Assembly (NCBI RefSeq): GCF_036057275.1
Contig: NZ_CP107945.1
Coordinates: forward strand, 4,774,001 to 4,838,000
Source: Streptomyces sp. NBC_00390
Lineage (GTDB): Bacteria > Actinomycetota > Actinomycetes > Streptomycetales > Streptomycetaceae
Reading direction: 5' to 3'
DNA: 64,000 nucleotides
Made by a program: the position numbers and the translations under genes
The notes under the pieces: model-generated
The model's input: the letters and a program-made list of their open reading frames with translations, nothing else
Told to the model about the DNA's origin: nothing
Database searches by the model: none
In this document: positions 16,968 through 26,462 of the stretch, in pieces
Position numbering within the stretch: position 1 is the first letter of the stretch
Layout of the letters: each line of letters starts with the position of its first letter

Positions 16968-17816
16968 ATGACCGAAGACGACACGCGCAGCGAGGTGTAC
17001 GCGGAGCTGGCCGGCGTCGGCCCGTACGGGGTGCGGCCCGGCCACGCCCTGATCACCATGGTCGAACCGCATCCCGGCCAGGAGTACGCCTACAACCGCT
17101 GGTACGAGGACGACCACTTCTACGCGGGCGCGATGGCGATGCCCTGGATCTTCGCCGGGCGGCGCTGGGTTGCCACCAGGGACCTTCAACTGCTGCGCTA
17201 CCCGGAGAAGTCGGCGGTCGCGCAGCCGGTCACCGCGGGCTGCTACATCTCGACGTACTGGATCACCGACGGCCGCTACGCCGACCACATGAAGTGGACC
17301 GTGGGCATCAACAAGCGGCTCAACCGGGACGGGCGGGTGCATCAGCAGCGCACACACGTCTTCACGGCCTTCCAGGACCATGAGGCGACCGTCTACCGGG
17401 ACGGAGCGGCCGGTCCGCGCGACCACCACGCGCTCGACCACCCGTACGCCGGCCTGGTGGTCCAGGTCATCGACACCGATGGCCCCGGGCAACGCGCGGA
17501 ACTGCTCGAGTGGCTGCGGGCGAAGCATCTGCCGAGGCGGCTCGCCGGCCCGGGCTCCGCGGCGGCGATGGTGACCGTCTTCCGGCCGACGCCGCTCCCC
17601 GGTGACCGGATGACCTATGTGAAGCAGGTGGAGGGGGTCGACACCCGGCTGACGCTGCTGTGGTTCCTCGAGGAGGACCCGAGGGAACACTGGGACACTG
17701 CGTTCGCCGGTCTCGACGCCGCGGTCGGGGCTTCGGGGCTCGGACGGGTCGAGCTGGTGGCTCCGTTCATCCCGACCGTCCCGGGTACCGATCGCTACGT
17801 CGACCAACTGCGCTGA
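16968..17816 (+). CDS. Hypothetical protein, possible alpha/beta-barrel oxidoreductase partner
   Basis: 282 residues from ATG 16968. The protein seems to consist of two ferredoxin-like halves: an N-terminal block with GHALITMVEPHPGQEYAYNRWYEDDHFYAG and a second block with AGLVVQVIDTDGPGQRAELLEWLRAKHLP. The NRWYEDDH motif is reminiscent of dimeric alpha/beta-barrel proteins (EthD-like) used in catabolic pathways. Sharing a divergent promoter with the SDR gene suggests a common pathway. No enzyme activity can be assigned. It faces the DUF397 gene tail to tail. Confidence 0.65.
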   Translation: MTEDDTRSEVYAELAGVGPYGVRPGHALITMVEPHPGQEYAYNRWYEDDHFYAGAMAMPWIFAGRRWVATRDLQLLRYPEKSAVAQPVTAGCYISTYWITDGRYADHMKWTVGINKRLNRDGRVHQQRTHVFTAFQDHEATVYRDGAAGPRDHHALDHPYAGLVVQVIDTDGPGQRAELLEWLRAKHLPRRLAGPGSAAAMVTVFRPTPLPGDRMTYVKQVEGVDTRLTLLWFLEEDPREHWDTAFAGLDAAVGASGLGRVELVAPFIPTVPGTDRYVDQLR

Positions 17817-17961
17817 GCCGGAAGCGGGGTGGGGGACTTCGATGTCGGCAGCCCAGGCATGGCCGAGCCCCCTCGGCCGGGACGGCGGACCAGTCGAGAG
17901 GGCTCCAGTCGTATCTGCGCTGCACTTCTTGTCGGGGCTTTGCCGGTCGCGTTGCAGCGGC

Positions 17962-18171
17962 TCAGTCGAGGCCGTGCGTGCCGTGACCCACTTCGTTGAC
18001 GAACGCTGTCCACGACTCGGGGACGAAGGTGATGGTCGGGCCGGCCGGGACCTTGGAATCCCGAACGGAAATGGTCTGCACAACAGGGGACTTGACCTCT
18101 ACGCACGCCCCGTTTCCCGTGGAGTACGAGGACTTGGTCCAGGCCTGGGTGCCGCCTTGGGTGATTGCCAT
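17962..18171 (-). CDS. DUF397 domain protein
   Basis: 69 residues from ATG 18171, preceded by a GCGGAGCG ribosome site. The sequence has the standard DUF397 markers: WTKSSYSTGNGACVEV near the start, VRDSK in the middle, and FVPESWTAFVN near the end. In Streptomyces such small proteins are encoded next to XRE regulators with a DUF5753 domain and are thought to act as their antagonists or partners in developmental control. Here the XRE gene lies 216 bases upstream on the same strand. The protein is complete. Confidence 0.85.
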   Translation of the reverse strand: MAITQGGTQAWTKSSYSTGNGACVEVKSPVVQTISVRDSKVPAGPTITFVPESWTAFVNEVGHGTHGLD

Positions 18172-18387
18172 GTTCGCTCCGCTTCGGCAAGTGGTGTGAT
18201 GTGCGCCAACGTTCATGCTGGCGTGATCGACGCTACTCGCCGCCCTGGATGCGTGAGACAGTCGTTCACTCGACCGGATGGCATATTCCATTCGACTCTT
18301 ACGCCGCGAGGTGGCCGTGGTGTATTTTGCGTCCCGCCTCGCGGCGTCCGCCCTCTGAAGAGCGTGCGAAGCGATACCCCGGGCCGG

Positions 18388-19254
18388 TCAGAGACCGCCG
18401 TTCGCGTACTTCTTGGCGATGCCCGCGATGAACTGCCGGGTCTGTTCCACGTTCAGAGCCTGGGCGCGCAGATGCTCGTACATGACGCTGTACTTCTGCA
18501 CATCGTTGGCCTTCTCCAGGTACAGGTCGCTGGTCACGCCCTCGATGTAGACGACGCTGGAGTCCGACGCGTCGGGGAACTCGAGGATCGCGTACTGGCC
18601 GTTGATGCCCGGATGTGCGCCCATATCGAAAGGCAGCACCTGGACGGTGACATGCGGCTGCTGCGACATTTCGACCAGATGCTCCAGCTGCTCGCGCATC
18701 AGCTGCCTGTCGCCGACCACGCGGCGCAGCGCGGACTCGTCGATCACCACCCACAGCCGCAGCGGATGCTCGTCGTCCCGGATCCGCTCCTGACGGCGCA
18801 GCCGGACTCCGACGCGCTTCTCGATGTCGGTGGCCCCGCTCTCCGGCAGCGCGCCGGCGATCAGTGCCTCGGCGTACTGCCGCGTCTGCAGCAGGCCGGG
18901 AACGACCTGGGGTTCGTAGACGCGCAGACTCGCCGCGTCCGTCTCCAGGCCGATGTAGACGCTGTACGGGATGTCGCCGAAGGCGTGCCACCAGCCCTGC
19001 TGGCGCGAATCCTTGGCCATCTGCATCAGCGAGTCCACGATACGGTGGTCCTCGACCTCGTACACGCCGCAGAGGTCGCGGACATCGCGCTGGCTGATGG
19101 AGCGGCGGCCGTTCTCGAGTCGGCTGATCTTCGACTGGGAGACGAGCAGGCGCTCCGCCACCTCCTCGGCCGTCATGCCTTTGAGTTCGCGGAGCCGGCG
19201 CAGCTCCTGACCCAATCGGCGTCTCCTGACGGTGGGATTGACGTTGGACGCCAC
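18388..19254 (-). CDS. XRE-family regulator with DUF5753 domain
   Basis: 288 residues from ATG 19254. Residues about 12-70 form the helix-turn-helix (LRRLRELKGMTAEEVAERLLVSQSKISRLENGRR). Residues about 90-280 match the DUF5753 region: WWHAFGDIPYSVYIGLETDAASLRVYEPQVVPGLLQT, LWVVIDESALRR, VTVQVLPFDMGAHPG. It belongs to the WhiJ-like regulators that pair with a DUF397 protein, which is encoded directly downstream. DNA targets are not known. Upstream lie about 260 bases without a gene, probably including its promoter. Confidence 0.85.
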   Translation of the reverse strand: MASNVNPTVRRRRLGQELRRLRELKGMTAEEVAERLLVSQSKISRLENGRRSISQRDVRDLCGVYEVEDHRIVDSLMQMAKDSRQQGWWHAFGDIPYSVYIGLETDAASLRVYEPQVVPGLLQTRQYAEALIAGALPESGATDIEKRVGVRLRRQERIRDDEHPLRLWVVIDESALRRVVGDRQLMREQLEHLVEMSQQPHVTVQVLPFDMGAHPGINGQYAILEFPDASDSSVVYIEGVTSDLYLEKANDVQKYSVMYEHLRAQALNVEQTRQFIAGIAKKYANGGL

Positions 19255-19513
19255 AGGGACTGCACCTCCGACTGCGTAGCTGTGCGTATCTACTGTTCAG
19301 CAGATTGCCACCAATGGTCGCCGCTGCGCTGCCAAATGGCCACACGCGCGAAGGCGTTCACTGCGCATGCGAACGCGCGGGGCAGCTTTCAGGCTGTCCC
19401 GCGCGTTCTGTGCGGCTCCCGAACCGGGTCATGGGGACGTCGGTGCGGCGGTAACTTGTGCAGTTGTCCTGCCTTTCCTGACCGTCCTGCCTGTCCTGTC
19501 CTTCCCGCCGTGC

Positions 19514-20239
19514 TCAGTGCGCGGCGACGCGGGCCATGCTCCCGCGGCGCGGTTGCATCGGCACAGGACCCGGCTGGCGTCCACCGCCGGGGGCAGGGCT
19601 GCGGCGCGGCTGTGCGGCCGCACCGTTCTGGACGTCCATCACGGCGTGAGCCACGAGGCCGCCCATCGGGTCGTGCCTGATGAGGTCCCGCAGGCGGGAT
19701 CTCGAGGAACGCCCTTCGTTGCCGGGGTACAGGTGCTTGCCGAGACCGACCGCGTGGGCCAGCGCGGCGAGCGCCGCGGTCCGCGGGTCCGGCGGTACGC
19801 CGGTGCGGATCGCACTGTCCAGCCGGGCCCTGATGTCCCGGCTGATCGCCGTCTCCGTCGCCTGGTAGCGAGTCGTCGGCAGCACTCCGCACATCTGGCC
19901 CTCCACGGCATGCACCATGCCGCACCGCTCCAGATGCGAGAGGTAAATCTGACGGAGCCCCAGCCGGGGTCCGCCGATCCAGTGGACCGCCCGAACCGGA
20001 CTGCCACGCCTGCGCAGCAGTTCCAGTGCGGAGTCCAAAGTCGGATCTCCTGTCGGCCGTGGCATCACCACGGCGATACGATCCCCGTCCGGGGCTATCC
20101 GACCTGCCAGAGCCAGCTCCACTAGCTGTGCACCGGCCAGGCCGAGGTCGAGCGACTGCGGCTGCGCTGTGGTACCCGTCGTCGGGTCCAGAGCGAGCAG
20201 CAGAAGCTCTTCCGGAAGTGTTCTGCGGCTCTTGCCCAT
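19514..20239 (-). CDS. GPP34 (Golgi phosphoprotein 3-like) family protein
   Basis: 241 residues from ATG 20239. The N-terminal half shows the GPP34 pattern: TLPEELLLLALDPTTG, LGLAGAQLVELALAGRI, LDSALELLRRRGSPVRAVHWI. Later comes TRYQATETAISRDIRARLDSAI, and the tail ends with a Pro/Arg-rich stretch. In eukaryotes the family binds phosphoinositides at the Golgi. In actinomycetes it often lies beside conserved regulatory genes and its job is unknown. It shares direction with the XRE gene but is about 260 bases away. Confidence 0.8.
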   Translation of the reverse strand: MGKSRRTLPEELLLLALDPTTGTTAQPQSLDLGLAGAQLVELALAGRIAPDGDRIAVVMPRPTGDPTLDSALELLRRRGSPVRAVHWIGGPRLGLRQIYLSHLERCGMVHAVEGQMCGVLPTTRYQATETAISRDIRARLDSAIRTGVPPDPRTAALAALAHAVGLGKHLYPGNEGRSSRSRLRDLIRHDPMGGLVAHAVMDVQNGAAAQPRRSPAPGGGRQPGPVPMQPRRGSMARVAAH

Positions 20240-20442
20240 CCATGCCTCCCCGCGTGGATGAATGACAGGGTGACCCCTCTCACATTGGTCTGTCGAGAGT
20301 GCCCGGGTGCTTTGTCAGGGAACCGGAGGTATGTCGTTCTCGTCTAGCACGGGAGTCAAGCACTCAGACAGGACACTGGTAGAGGCTTCGGACACCACGG
20401 GTCGTCGGCTGACGGCGCTCGTAACGACATGGAGGAGGCACG

Positions 20443-23085
20443 GTGGCGGGCGAGTCCCCCGACAGGTCGGAACAGGGGAAGTCGTCGGGGGAGACGACTC
20501 AGGGCGAACGCGACCCGCGACTCGCCGTGTTCCGTCAGGCGACCCCGAGGACCGAACCGGTGGACCAGCCGACGGCGGTCTTCACGACGCGCCCGCGCGA
20601 CGCGGAGCCCGACTCCTCTGCTGCCTCCGCCGATCCGGCCGACGAACCGGCTCCGTCCGGGAACGACGCACGGCTGCGCGCGGCGGTTGCGGCCTGGGTG
20701 GCCACGGCGGACGAGAACGAGGAGACTTCGGCGCCGGCCGAGGAAGCGTCGGCCGCCGATGAGGCTGCCGGGACGCCGGAGGGGTCCGCCACGGACGCCG
20801 GGGCGCCCGGGGCGGCTCCGGTTGCCGGCGAGCGCGATTCCGGCACGGGGGCGCAGACGGAGCCGGAGTCGGCCTCGGACGGCGACGCGGTGACCTCCGG
20901 CGACGTCACAGCCGGCACCACCGCCGATGACAACACCGCCGACGAGGCGTCCGCGGAGACGGAAGGTCCGGCCGGGCCGGCTCCTCGCAAGAGCGCCTCT
21001 GCCGCGGACGAGGACGCTTCGGAGGCGGCCACCTCGGCGCCGGACGAGCCGCCCGCCGACGAGATGACCTCCGCAGAACCCGAAGCGGAAGCCCCCGAAG
21101 CCTCTGAAGCGGCGCGTGAGCCCCTCACGGAGGCCGAGGGCCCCGCTGAGCCGGTGGAGCCCGAGGAGGCGCCTGCGGACGCCGACGAGGCCGCTCGTGC
21201 CACGGTCCCGGCCGACGCCGGCGCGGACGCGGAGGCAGATGCGGAAGCCGAAGCGGAAGCCGAGCCCGGGCCCGGCTCAGCGTCGTCGAGCGACCGCGGC
21301 GACGCGTCCGACGCGGCCGATGACGCCGACCGGACCGGCTCCCAGGACGCCGCCGACGGCTCCGACGACGAACGTCCCCGGCCTTCCTGGGCCCAGAAGA
21401 AAGCTTCCTCGGATTCCGGCGAGGGTGGCGAGGGCGACGAAGAATCTGCGAACGCAAAGCCCGCACGCGGTCCCGTCGATCAGCCCACGGCCGTCTTCAA
21501 GTCGCTGCGGCGGCCCGCCGTCGACCAGCCCACCACCGCGCTCAAGGTGCCTCCGGTACCCAAGCCGGCACAGTCCGACAAGCCCGCGCGGCCGACGCCC
21601 GAGCCCGCCGAGGGCGGGTCGAAGGCCCGTCGCGACAGTACGTTCGTGCCGCTGCGACGCGACGACGCGCAGGCATCCGCCCCTGCGGCCCCCAGACCCG
21701 CGACCGCGGAGCCCGCGGCCCCCAAGCCCGCCGCCGAGCCGGCCGCGCCCGTCTCGCTCGCCGAGTCCGAGCGCACCAAGCAGCAGCCCATGCCGCCGCT
21801 GCCCCCGCTCGACCTGCTCGCCGAGCTCACCAACACCCCGCCGCCGCCCCAGACCCCCGTCCGCACGCTGGTGCGACGCGTCAAGATCTGGACTCCGCTG
21901 GCCGTCCTGGTGCTGATCATCTTTGCTGTCGTGCAGCTTGTGCGTCCGCTGCCCGAACCCCAGTTGGGGCTCTCGGCCCAGGAGACGTTCACCTTCGAGG
22001 GCGGACAGCTCAGCCTTCCCTGGCCCAGTGAGGGCCAGGGAGCGGCAGAGGTCGTGGGTGTCGGCAGCCTCGGGACGTACGGCGCCCAGAAGCCCGCCCC
22101 CATCGCCAGCGTCGCCAAGACGATGACGGCGTGGGTGATCCTCCGCGACCACCCCATCACGGGCAAGGAGGTCGGCCCGAAGATCACCGTCGACAAGCAG
22201 GCCGAGGACGAGTCGAAGATCGACGACGAGTCCACGGCGGCGATCTCGCAGGGACAGCAGTTCACCGAGAAGCAGATGCTCCAGATGCTGATGATCCCGT
22301 CCGGGAACAACGCGGCGCGTCTGCTGGCCCGCTGGGACGCCGGCTCCGAGGCCAAGTTCGTCGAGAAGATGAACGACGCCGCCAAGGACCTCGGTATGAC
22401 GGGCAGCACCTACACCGACCCGAGCGGTCTGAAGGCCAGCACCGTCTCCACTCCGCAGGACCAGCTCAAGCTGGCCAAGAAGGTCATGGAGAACGACATC
22501 TTCCGGGAGATCGTCAACACGACCCAGACCACGGTCGACGGCCTCGCCAAGCCGATCCGCAACAACAACGACCGCGCCCTGCTGCTGGACGGTGTGGGCG
22601 GCATCAAGACCGGTTCCTCCACCCCGGCCGGCGGCAATCTGCTCTGGGCGGCGAACGCCCTGGTCGACGGCAAGCCCCGCCGCATCGTCGGGATAGTGAT
22701 GGGTGCGCAGAACGCCGACCAGCTCTGGAAGAAGCTCGAGCTGGCGATCGACTACAGCATCGAGGTCATCCAGGCGGCCCAGCAGGGCGTCACCTCCACC
22801 ACGGTCGTCAAGAAGGGCGATGTCGTCGGCCATGTCGACGACGGTCTCGGCGGCCGTACCCCGGTCGTCGCCACCAAGGACCTCAAGGCGGTCGGCTGGG
22901 CGGGTCTGAAGGTCCAGATCAAGATCTCTGGCGGGAACGCCAAGATCCCGCACACGGCCAGGGCGGGCACGGAGGTCGGCGAGGTCACGGTCGGCTCGGG
23001 GCCGGGCAAGGTCTCCGCGCCGGTCGAGCTCCAGCGGGACCTGGCGGAGCCCGGTCTCGGCGCCAAGCTGACCCGGGTCGGATAG
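20443..23085 (+). CDS. D-alanyl-D-alanine carboxypeptidase (peptidase S11) with long acidic N-terminal region
   Basis: 880 residues from GTG 20443 (GGAGG nine bases before). Residues 1-480 are low-complexity and acidic (Ala/Glu/Asp/Pro), with a VDQPTAVF-type motif at about residue 45 and again near residue 345, plus a VDQPTTAL variant nearby. One membrane helix lies near 485-503 (LAVLVLIIFAVVQLV). The extracellular catalytic domain carries Ser556-Val-Ala-Lys559, Ser620-Gly-Asn622 and Lys722-Thr-Gly724, the penicillin-binding active-site set. It trims the terminal D-Ala from peptidoglycan stem peptides. The long cytoplasmic part is unusual and may bind partners or be phosphorylated at the repeated Thr. 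Confidence 0.9.
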   Translation: MAGESPDRSEQGKSSGETTQGERDPRLAVFRQATPRTEPVDQPTAVFTTRPRDAEPDSSAASADPADEPAPSGNDARLRAAVAAWVATADENEETSAPAEEASAADEAAGTPEGSATDAGAPGAAPVAGERDSGTGAQTEPESASDGDAVTSGDVTAGTTADDNTADEASAETEGPAGPAPRKSASAADEDASEAATSAPDEPPADEMTSAEPEAEAPEASEAAREPLTEAEGPAEPVEPEEAPADADEAARATVPADAGADAEADAEAEAEAEPGPGSASSSDRGDASDAADDADRTGSQDAADGSDDERPRPSWAQKKASSDSGEGGEGDEESANAKPARGPVDQPTAVFKSLRRPAVDQPTTALKVPPVPKPAQSDKPARPTPEPAEGGSKARRDSTFVPLRRDDAQASAPAAPRPATAEPAAPKPAAEPAAPVSLAESERTKQQPMPPLPPLDLLAELTNTPPPPQTPVRTLVRRVKIWTPLAVLVLIIFAVVQLVRPLPEPQLGLSAQETFTFEGGQLSLPWPSEGQGAAEVVGVGSLGTYGAQKPAPIASVAKTMTAWVILRDHPITGKEVGPKITVDKQAEDESKIDDESTAAISQGQQFTEKQMLQMLMIPSGNNAARLLARWDAGSEAKFVEKMNDAAKDLGMTGSTYTDPSGLKASTVSTPQDQLKLAKKVMENDIFREIVNTTQTTVDGLAKPIRNNNDRALLLDGVGGIKTGSSTPAGGNLLWAANALVDGKPRRIVGIVMGAQNADQLWKKLELAIDYSIEVIQAAQQGVTSTTVVKKGDVVGHVDDGLGGRTPVVATKDLKAVGWAGLKVQIKISGGNAKIPHTARAGTEVGEVTVGSGPGKVSAPVELQRDLAEPGLGAKLTRVG

Positions 23086-23371
23086 GCCGTGTCCGGCCCA
23101 TAGCGCCGTCCGCTCCCAGGGCGGGGTGTGCGGCGTCCGGTGCGTGCCGGGCGTCGCGCACCGGCCGGGACGTCTCCGACACGGCCGGGCCGGAAGGCCC
23201 CTGGCACACTCCGCGGGCGTCCCGGGCGACCGGGACGCCCGCGTGTTAGCGTCCCGACGCAACCTCACCGCTATGAATCACGTCTTCAAAGCGATGAAAC
23301 GCGTCCTGAACGCCGGGCGCCAGTGCGGAGGACGACAGCACGGGAAGACGGGAAGACGGGGAGAGCCGCAG

Positions 23372-25219
23372 GTGACCACCGCCGAGCCGACGCACAGGAG
23401 CGGCACCAGCGCCGGGCCGCGAATACGAGTTCCCGCGCAGCCGCAGTCCGGTGGCCCGAGGGAACCCGTGGCTCCCACGGGGCCCGCCGCCCCCGGGTTC
23501 GCGCGCGGCCTGCGCGACCGGCCGACGCGTCACCCCGTCGCCTTCACGACGGCCGTCGCCGCGCTCGCGCATCTGCTGTGGTTCTTCCTCGGCGCGAACA
23601 GCGGCGGCGACCTCGCGGCCCAGGACGCCTGGGCCGAGTTCGTCGGCCGCCATCCCGACTCGGCGTACAACCTCGCCTGGTACGGCGGGATGCACCCGGT
23701 CTCGTACAGCGTGGTGTCCCCGTATGTGATGTGGGCGCTCGGTGTGCGTACGACGATGATCGTCGCGGGCACGGTCTCGGCCGCCCTGACGGCGCTGATC
23801 CTGGTGCGGGTGCGGGCCGTCCGCAATCCCGTCGCCTGCTCGCTCGCCGGCGTGTTCGCGTTCCTGTGCAACGCGCTCTCCGGCCGGGTGACGTTCGGCC
23901 TCGGCATGATGTTCGCGCTCGGCTCGGTCGCGGCCGTGTTCTGCTGGCCGTACCGCTGGCGTACGCGGCGCTGGGCGAAGGCCGCCGTCGCCGTCCCGTT
24001 CGCCGGACTCGCCACCGCGGCGAGCCCGGTCGCGGGCCTGTTCCTCGGGGTCGTCGCCGCCGCGCTGTTCCTGAACGGCCGTCGCCCGGGCGCGTACGCC
24101 GTCGGCCTGGCCCCCGTCCTCGTCGTGGCGTTGTCGGCCTGGCTGTTCCCCTTCTCCGGTACGCAGCCGATGTCGATCGCGACGCTGTCGCTGCCGTTCC
24201 TGTACGGGGTGCTCGTTCTCGTCCTCGTACCGAAGCCCTGGCGCACCGTGCGCACGGCTGCCGCGGTGTACGCCGTCGGCACGCTGCTGACGTGGGTGTT
24301 CGACTCCCAGATCGGGTCGAACGTGTCGCGGCTCGCCATGCTCTTCGCCGGTGTGGTGCTGCTCGCCGCCCTCCCGTACGCGGTCCCGCGCTCCCGCAAG
24401 TGGTACGCGCTCGTGGTCGCGGTCGCGGGGCTCAACTTCTGGATCGGCTTCAAGGGCGTCGACGACATCGTGCGCACCGCCCCGACGGCCTCCTGGCACC
24501 GTGAGCTCGCGCCGCTGGTCGACCGCCTCCAGGAGGCGCACGCCGAACGCGGCCGGGTGGAGGTCGTCCCGGCGTCCAGCCACCGCGAGGCGTCCGCGCT
24601 CGCCCCGTACGTCAACCTGGCCCGCGGCTGGAACCGCCAGGCGGACATGAAGCGCAACCCACTCTTCTACGACGAGGAGAACGTCCTCACCGCGGAGAGC
24701 TACCGCGCCTGGCTGGACCGGTGGGCCGTGCACTACGTGGTGCTGCCCGAGGGGGCGCCCGACTCCAGCGGCGCGGTGCGCGAGGCGGAGCTGGTGCGCG
24801 AGGGGCAGCCGTATCTGAAGCGGATCTGGGGTGACTCCAACTGGCAGCTGTTCGCCGTCAAGGACCCCGTGCCGCTGGCCACCCCGTCGGCCACGGTGGA
24901 GGACGCGGGCCCGGACGGGATGACGATCCGGGTGGAGTCGGCGGGCCGGGTGCTGATCCGGGTGCCGTACTCGCCGTGGCTGAGCATCGTCGACGAGGAC
25001 GGCAAGAGCGTGGCGGCCCCGCAGGAGACGCTGGCGTCGCAGCAACGCGAGGACGGACCGAGGGACTTCGTCAATCTGCACGGGTGTCTGCTGCAGGCGG
25101 ACCAGGACGCGGAGGGCGACGAGTGGACCGAACTGCTCGCGCCCCGGCCGGGGGTGTACAGACTGGCCGCTCCGTACCAGCTGCTGCGCGGAACGCCCTG
25201 CCCCGATGAACTGCGGTAG
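23372..25219 (+). CDS. Polytopic membrane protein, GT-C glycosyltransferase-like
   Basis: 615 residues if started at GTG 23372 (GGGGAGAG upstream); a longer frame reaches back to before 23280 but lacks a ribosome site. About ten hydrophobic helices fill residues 60-370, followed by a C-terminal external part of about 240 residues with Trp/Tyr-rich strands (SYRAWLDRWAVHYVVLPEGAP). The loop GRHPDSAYNLAWYGGMHPVSYSVVSP resembles GT-C enzymes that transfer sugars from lipid carriers; many such genes are loosely annotated as MFS transporters. It follows the carboxypeptidase gene, which fits an envelope role. Substrate unknown. Confidence 0.65.
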   Translation: MTTAEPTHRSGTSAGPRIRVPAQPQSGGPREPVAPTGPAAPGFARGLRDRPTRHPVAFTTAVAALAHLLWFFLGANSGGDLAAQDAWAEFVGRHPDSAYNLAWYGGMHPVSYSVVSPYVMWALGVRTTMIVAGTVSAALTALILVRVRAVRNPVACSLAGVFAFLCNALSGRVTFGLGMMFALGSVAAVFCWPYRWRTRRWAKAAVAVPFAGLATAASPVAGLFLGVVAAALFLNGRRPGAYAVGLAPVLVVALSAWLFPFSGTQPMSIATLSLPFLYGVLVLVLVPKPWRTVRTAAAVYAVGTLLTWVFDSQIGSNVSRLAMLFAGVVLLAALPYAVPRSRKWYALVVAVAGLNFWIGFKGVDDIVRTAPTASWHRELAPLVDRLQEAHAERGRVEVVPASSHREASALAPYVNLARGWNRQADMKRNPLFYDEENVLTAESYRAWLDRWAVHYVVLPEGAPDSSGAVREAELVREGQPYLKRIWGDSNWQLFAVKDPVPLATPSATVEDAGPDGMTIRVESAGRVLIRVPYSPWLSIVDEDGKSVAAPQETLASQQREDGPRDFVNLHGCLLQADQDAEGDEWTELLAPRPGVYRLAAPYQLLRGTPCPDELR

Positions 25220-25330
25220 CCCTTACCCGCGTTAACACCTACCTGGACCCTGGACCCTGTTGCATAGTGGGACCGCCCGGCCTGTGATGCAGGCATACCG
25301 GGCAGTCGGTCTACTGGTGTCAGGTGCGAC

Positions 25331-26284
25331 ATGGCATGCGAACGATGCGGCGGGGACAGTGCACTGCTGTTGCCCGGAATGACCTGCCGCTGCGGAAAGA
25401 CGGCCGCTGCGAGCGACCCCACGGCGGCGTGGCACGGCCCGGCCGCGAGGCCGACCCTGCTGATGCGGGTCGCCCGGCTGTCCAGGACGGGAAGAGTCCT
25501 GCTGGCCGCGGGAGTCGGGCTGACGGTGCTGGCGCTCGCGGCCACAGCGGTGGGGCTGTCCGGGGGTGAGCGGGAACCGGCCGCCGAGGCGTCCGAGGGC
25601 CGCGACGGCGTACCGGGCGGCGCCAGCGACCTGGGCGACATCGGCGGTCTGGGCGGAGCACCCCAACGTATCCAGCCCACCACACCCCCTTCGGTCGATC
25701 CCTCCGAATCGCCGTCGCCGACCGCGTCCCCGCCGAAGCGCCCGGGCGGCGGGGCGGAGCGCTCGCGCAGGGTTTTGTACTCGGCCTGGGCCGGGCCCGG
25801 TTGCAGCGGAGGCGGACGGTACACCGAGAACGGCCGTTTCCGCGACGGCTTCGACGGCTGGTACACCGTCAACACGGGCGGTCACAGTGGCAACGGCTGT
25901 GACGGCCGCTTCACCGCCGTCCCGATGTCGGGCAGCCGCACCAAGGACAAGGACGGCAGCGCCACCTGGTCCTGGTACGTGGGCAGCGGATACGAGACGT
26001 GCTCGGTCTCCGTGATCATCCCCAAGGCCCCGCGCCCCGAGGACGTGGCCGGCGCACCGACGACGTACAACGTGCTGGCGGACCCGGACGACGCGGACAG
26101 CACCATCAAGTCCTTCGAGATCGACCAGGTGGAGCTGCGGGGCAGGGGCGCGATCGTGGAGAAGATTCCGGTACGGGACCAGCAGCTCACGATCCAGTTG
26201 GTCGACCGCGGGCAGAACCGGGGCCAAGGCCGCGAATCCCAGCATCATGCGGCCGCTCAGATGCGGGCGGACTGCCGGGTCTGA
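25331..26284 (+). CDS. Membrane-anchored protein with N-terminal zinc ribbon
   Basis: 317 residues from ATG 25331. The first 25 residues carry CERCGG...MTCRCGK, a short zinc-ribbon-like pair. One membrane helix follows near residues 55-78 (RVLLAAGVGLTVLALAATAVGL), then a Pro/Ser-rich linker, and a C-terminal external domain of about 170 residues starting RRVLYSAWAGPGCSGGGRYTENG. The external part holds four or more cysteines and carbohydrate-binding-like Trp/Gly spacing (DGFDGWYTVN). It is probably a surface protein. No family name can be given. It follows the polytopic membrane gene with a 111-base gap. Confidence 0.65.
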   Translation: MACERCGGDSALLLPGMTCRCGKTAAASDPTAAWHGPAARPTLLMRVARLSRTGRVLLAAGVGLTVLALAATAVGLSGGEREPAAEASEGRDGVPGGASDLGDIGGLGGAPQRIQPTTPPSVDPSESPSPTASPPKRPGGGAERSRRVLYSAWAGPGCSGGGRYTENGRFRDGFDGWYTVNTGGHSGNGCDGRFTAVPMSGSRTKDKDGSATWSWYVGSGYETCSVSVIIPKAPRPEDVAGAPTTYNVLADPDDADSTIKSFEIDQVELRGRGAIVEKIPVRDQQLTIQLVDRGQNRGQGRESQHHAAAQMRADCRV

Positions 26285-26462
26285 CGGGCGAGTTCGGGGT
26301 CACGGAGGCCGAACCCGGGGTAACTTTCCGTGATTCGTTCCTGGTCATGTGTGATGCCTCCCGGTCGGTACGACCTTCCTGCATAGTGTCCGCCAACGGT
26401 TTGTGAGGGATGCGGGTGTGCACTACGGCACACCCGCAAGAACTGTTTCAAAGAGGTGCGTT

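Noticed and set aside
16104-18083. Extension of the SDR frame to 659 codons
   Set aside because: The SDR domain begins at 16886 with a normal start; the extension lies antisense to the next gene and crosses the palindrome.
21277-23268. Minus-strand open frame of 663 codons
   Set aside because: Antisense to the carboxypeptidase gene, which has all active-site motifs; the antisense product has no domain.
23128-24504. Plus frame of 458 codons overlapping the polytopic membrane gene
   Set aside because: Arg-rich shifted frame; the membrane helices are in the frame ending at 25219.
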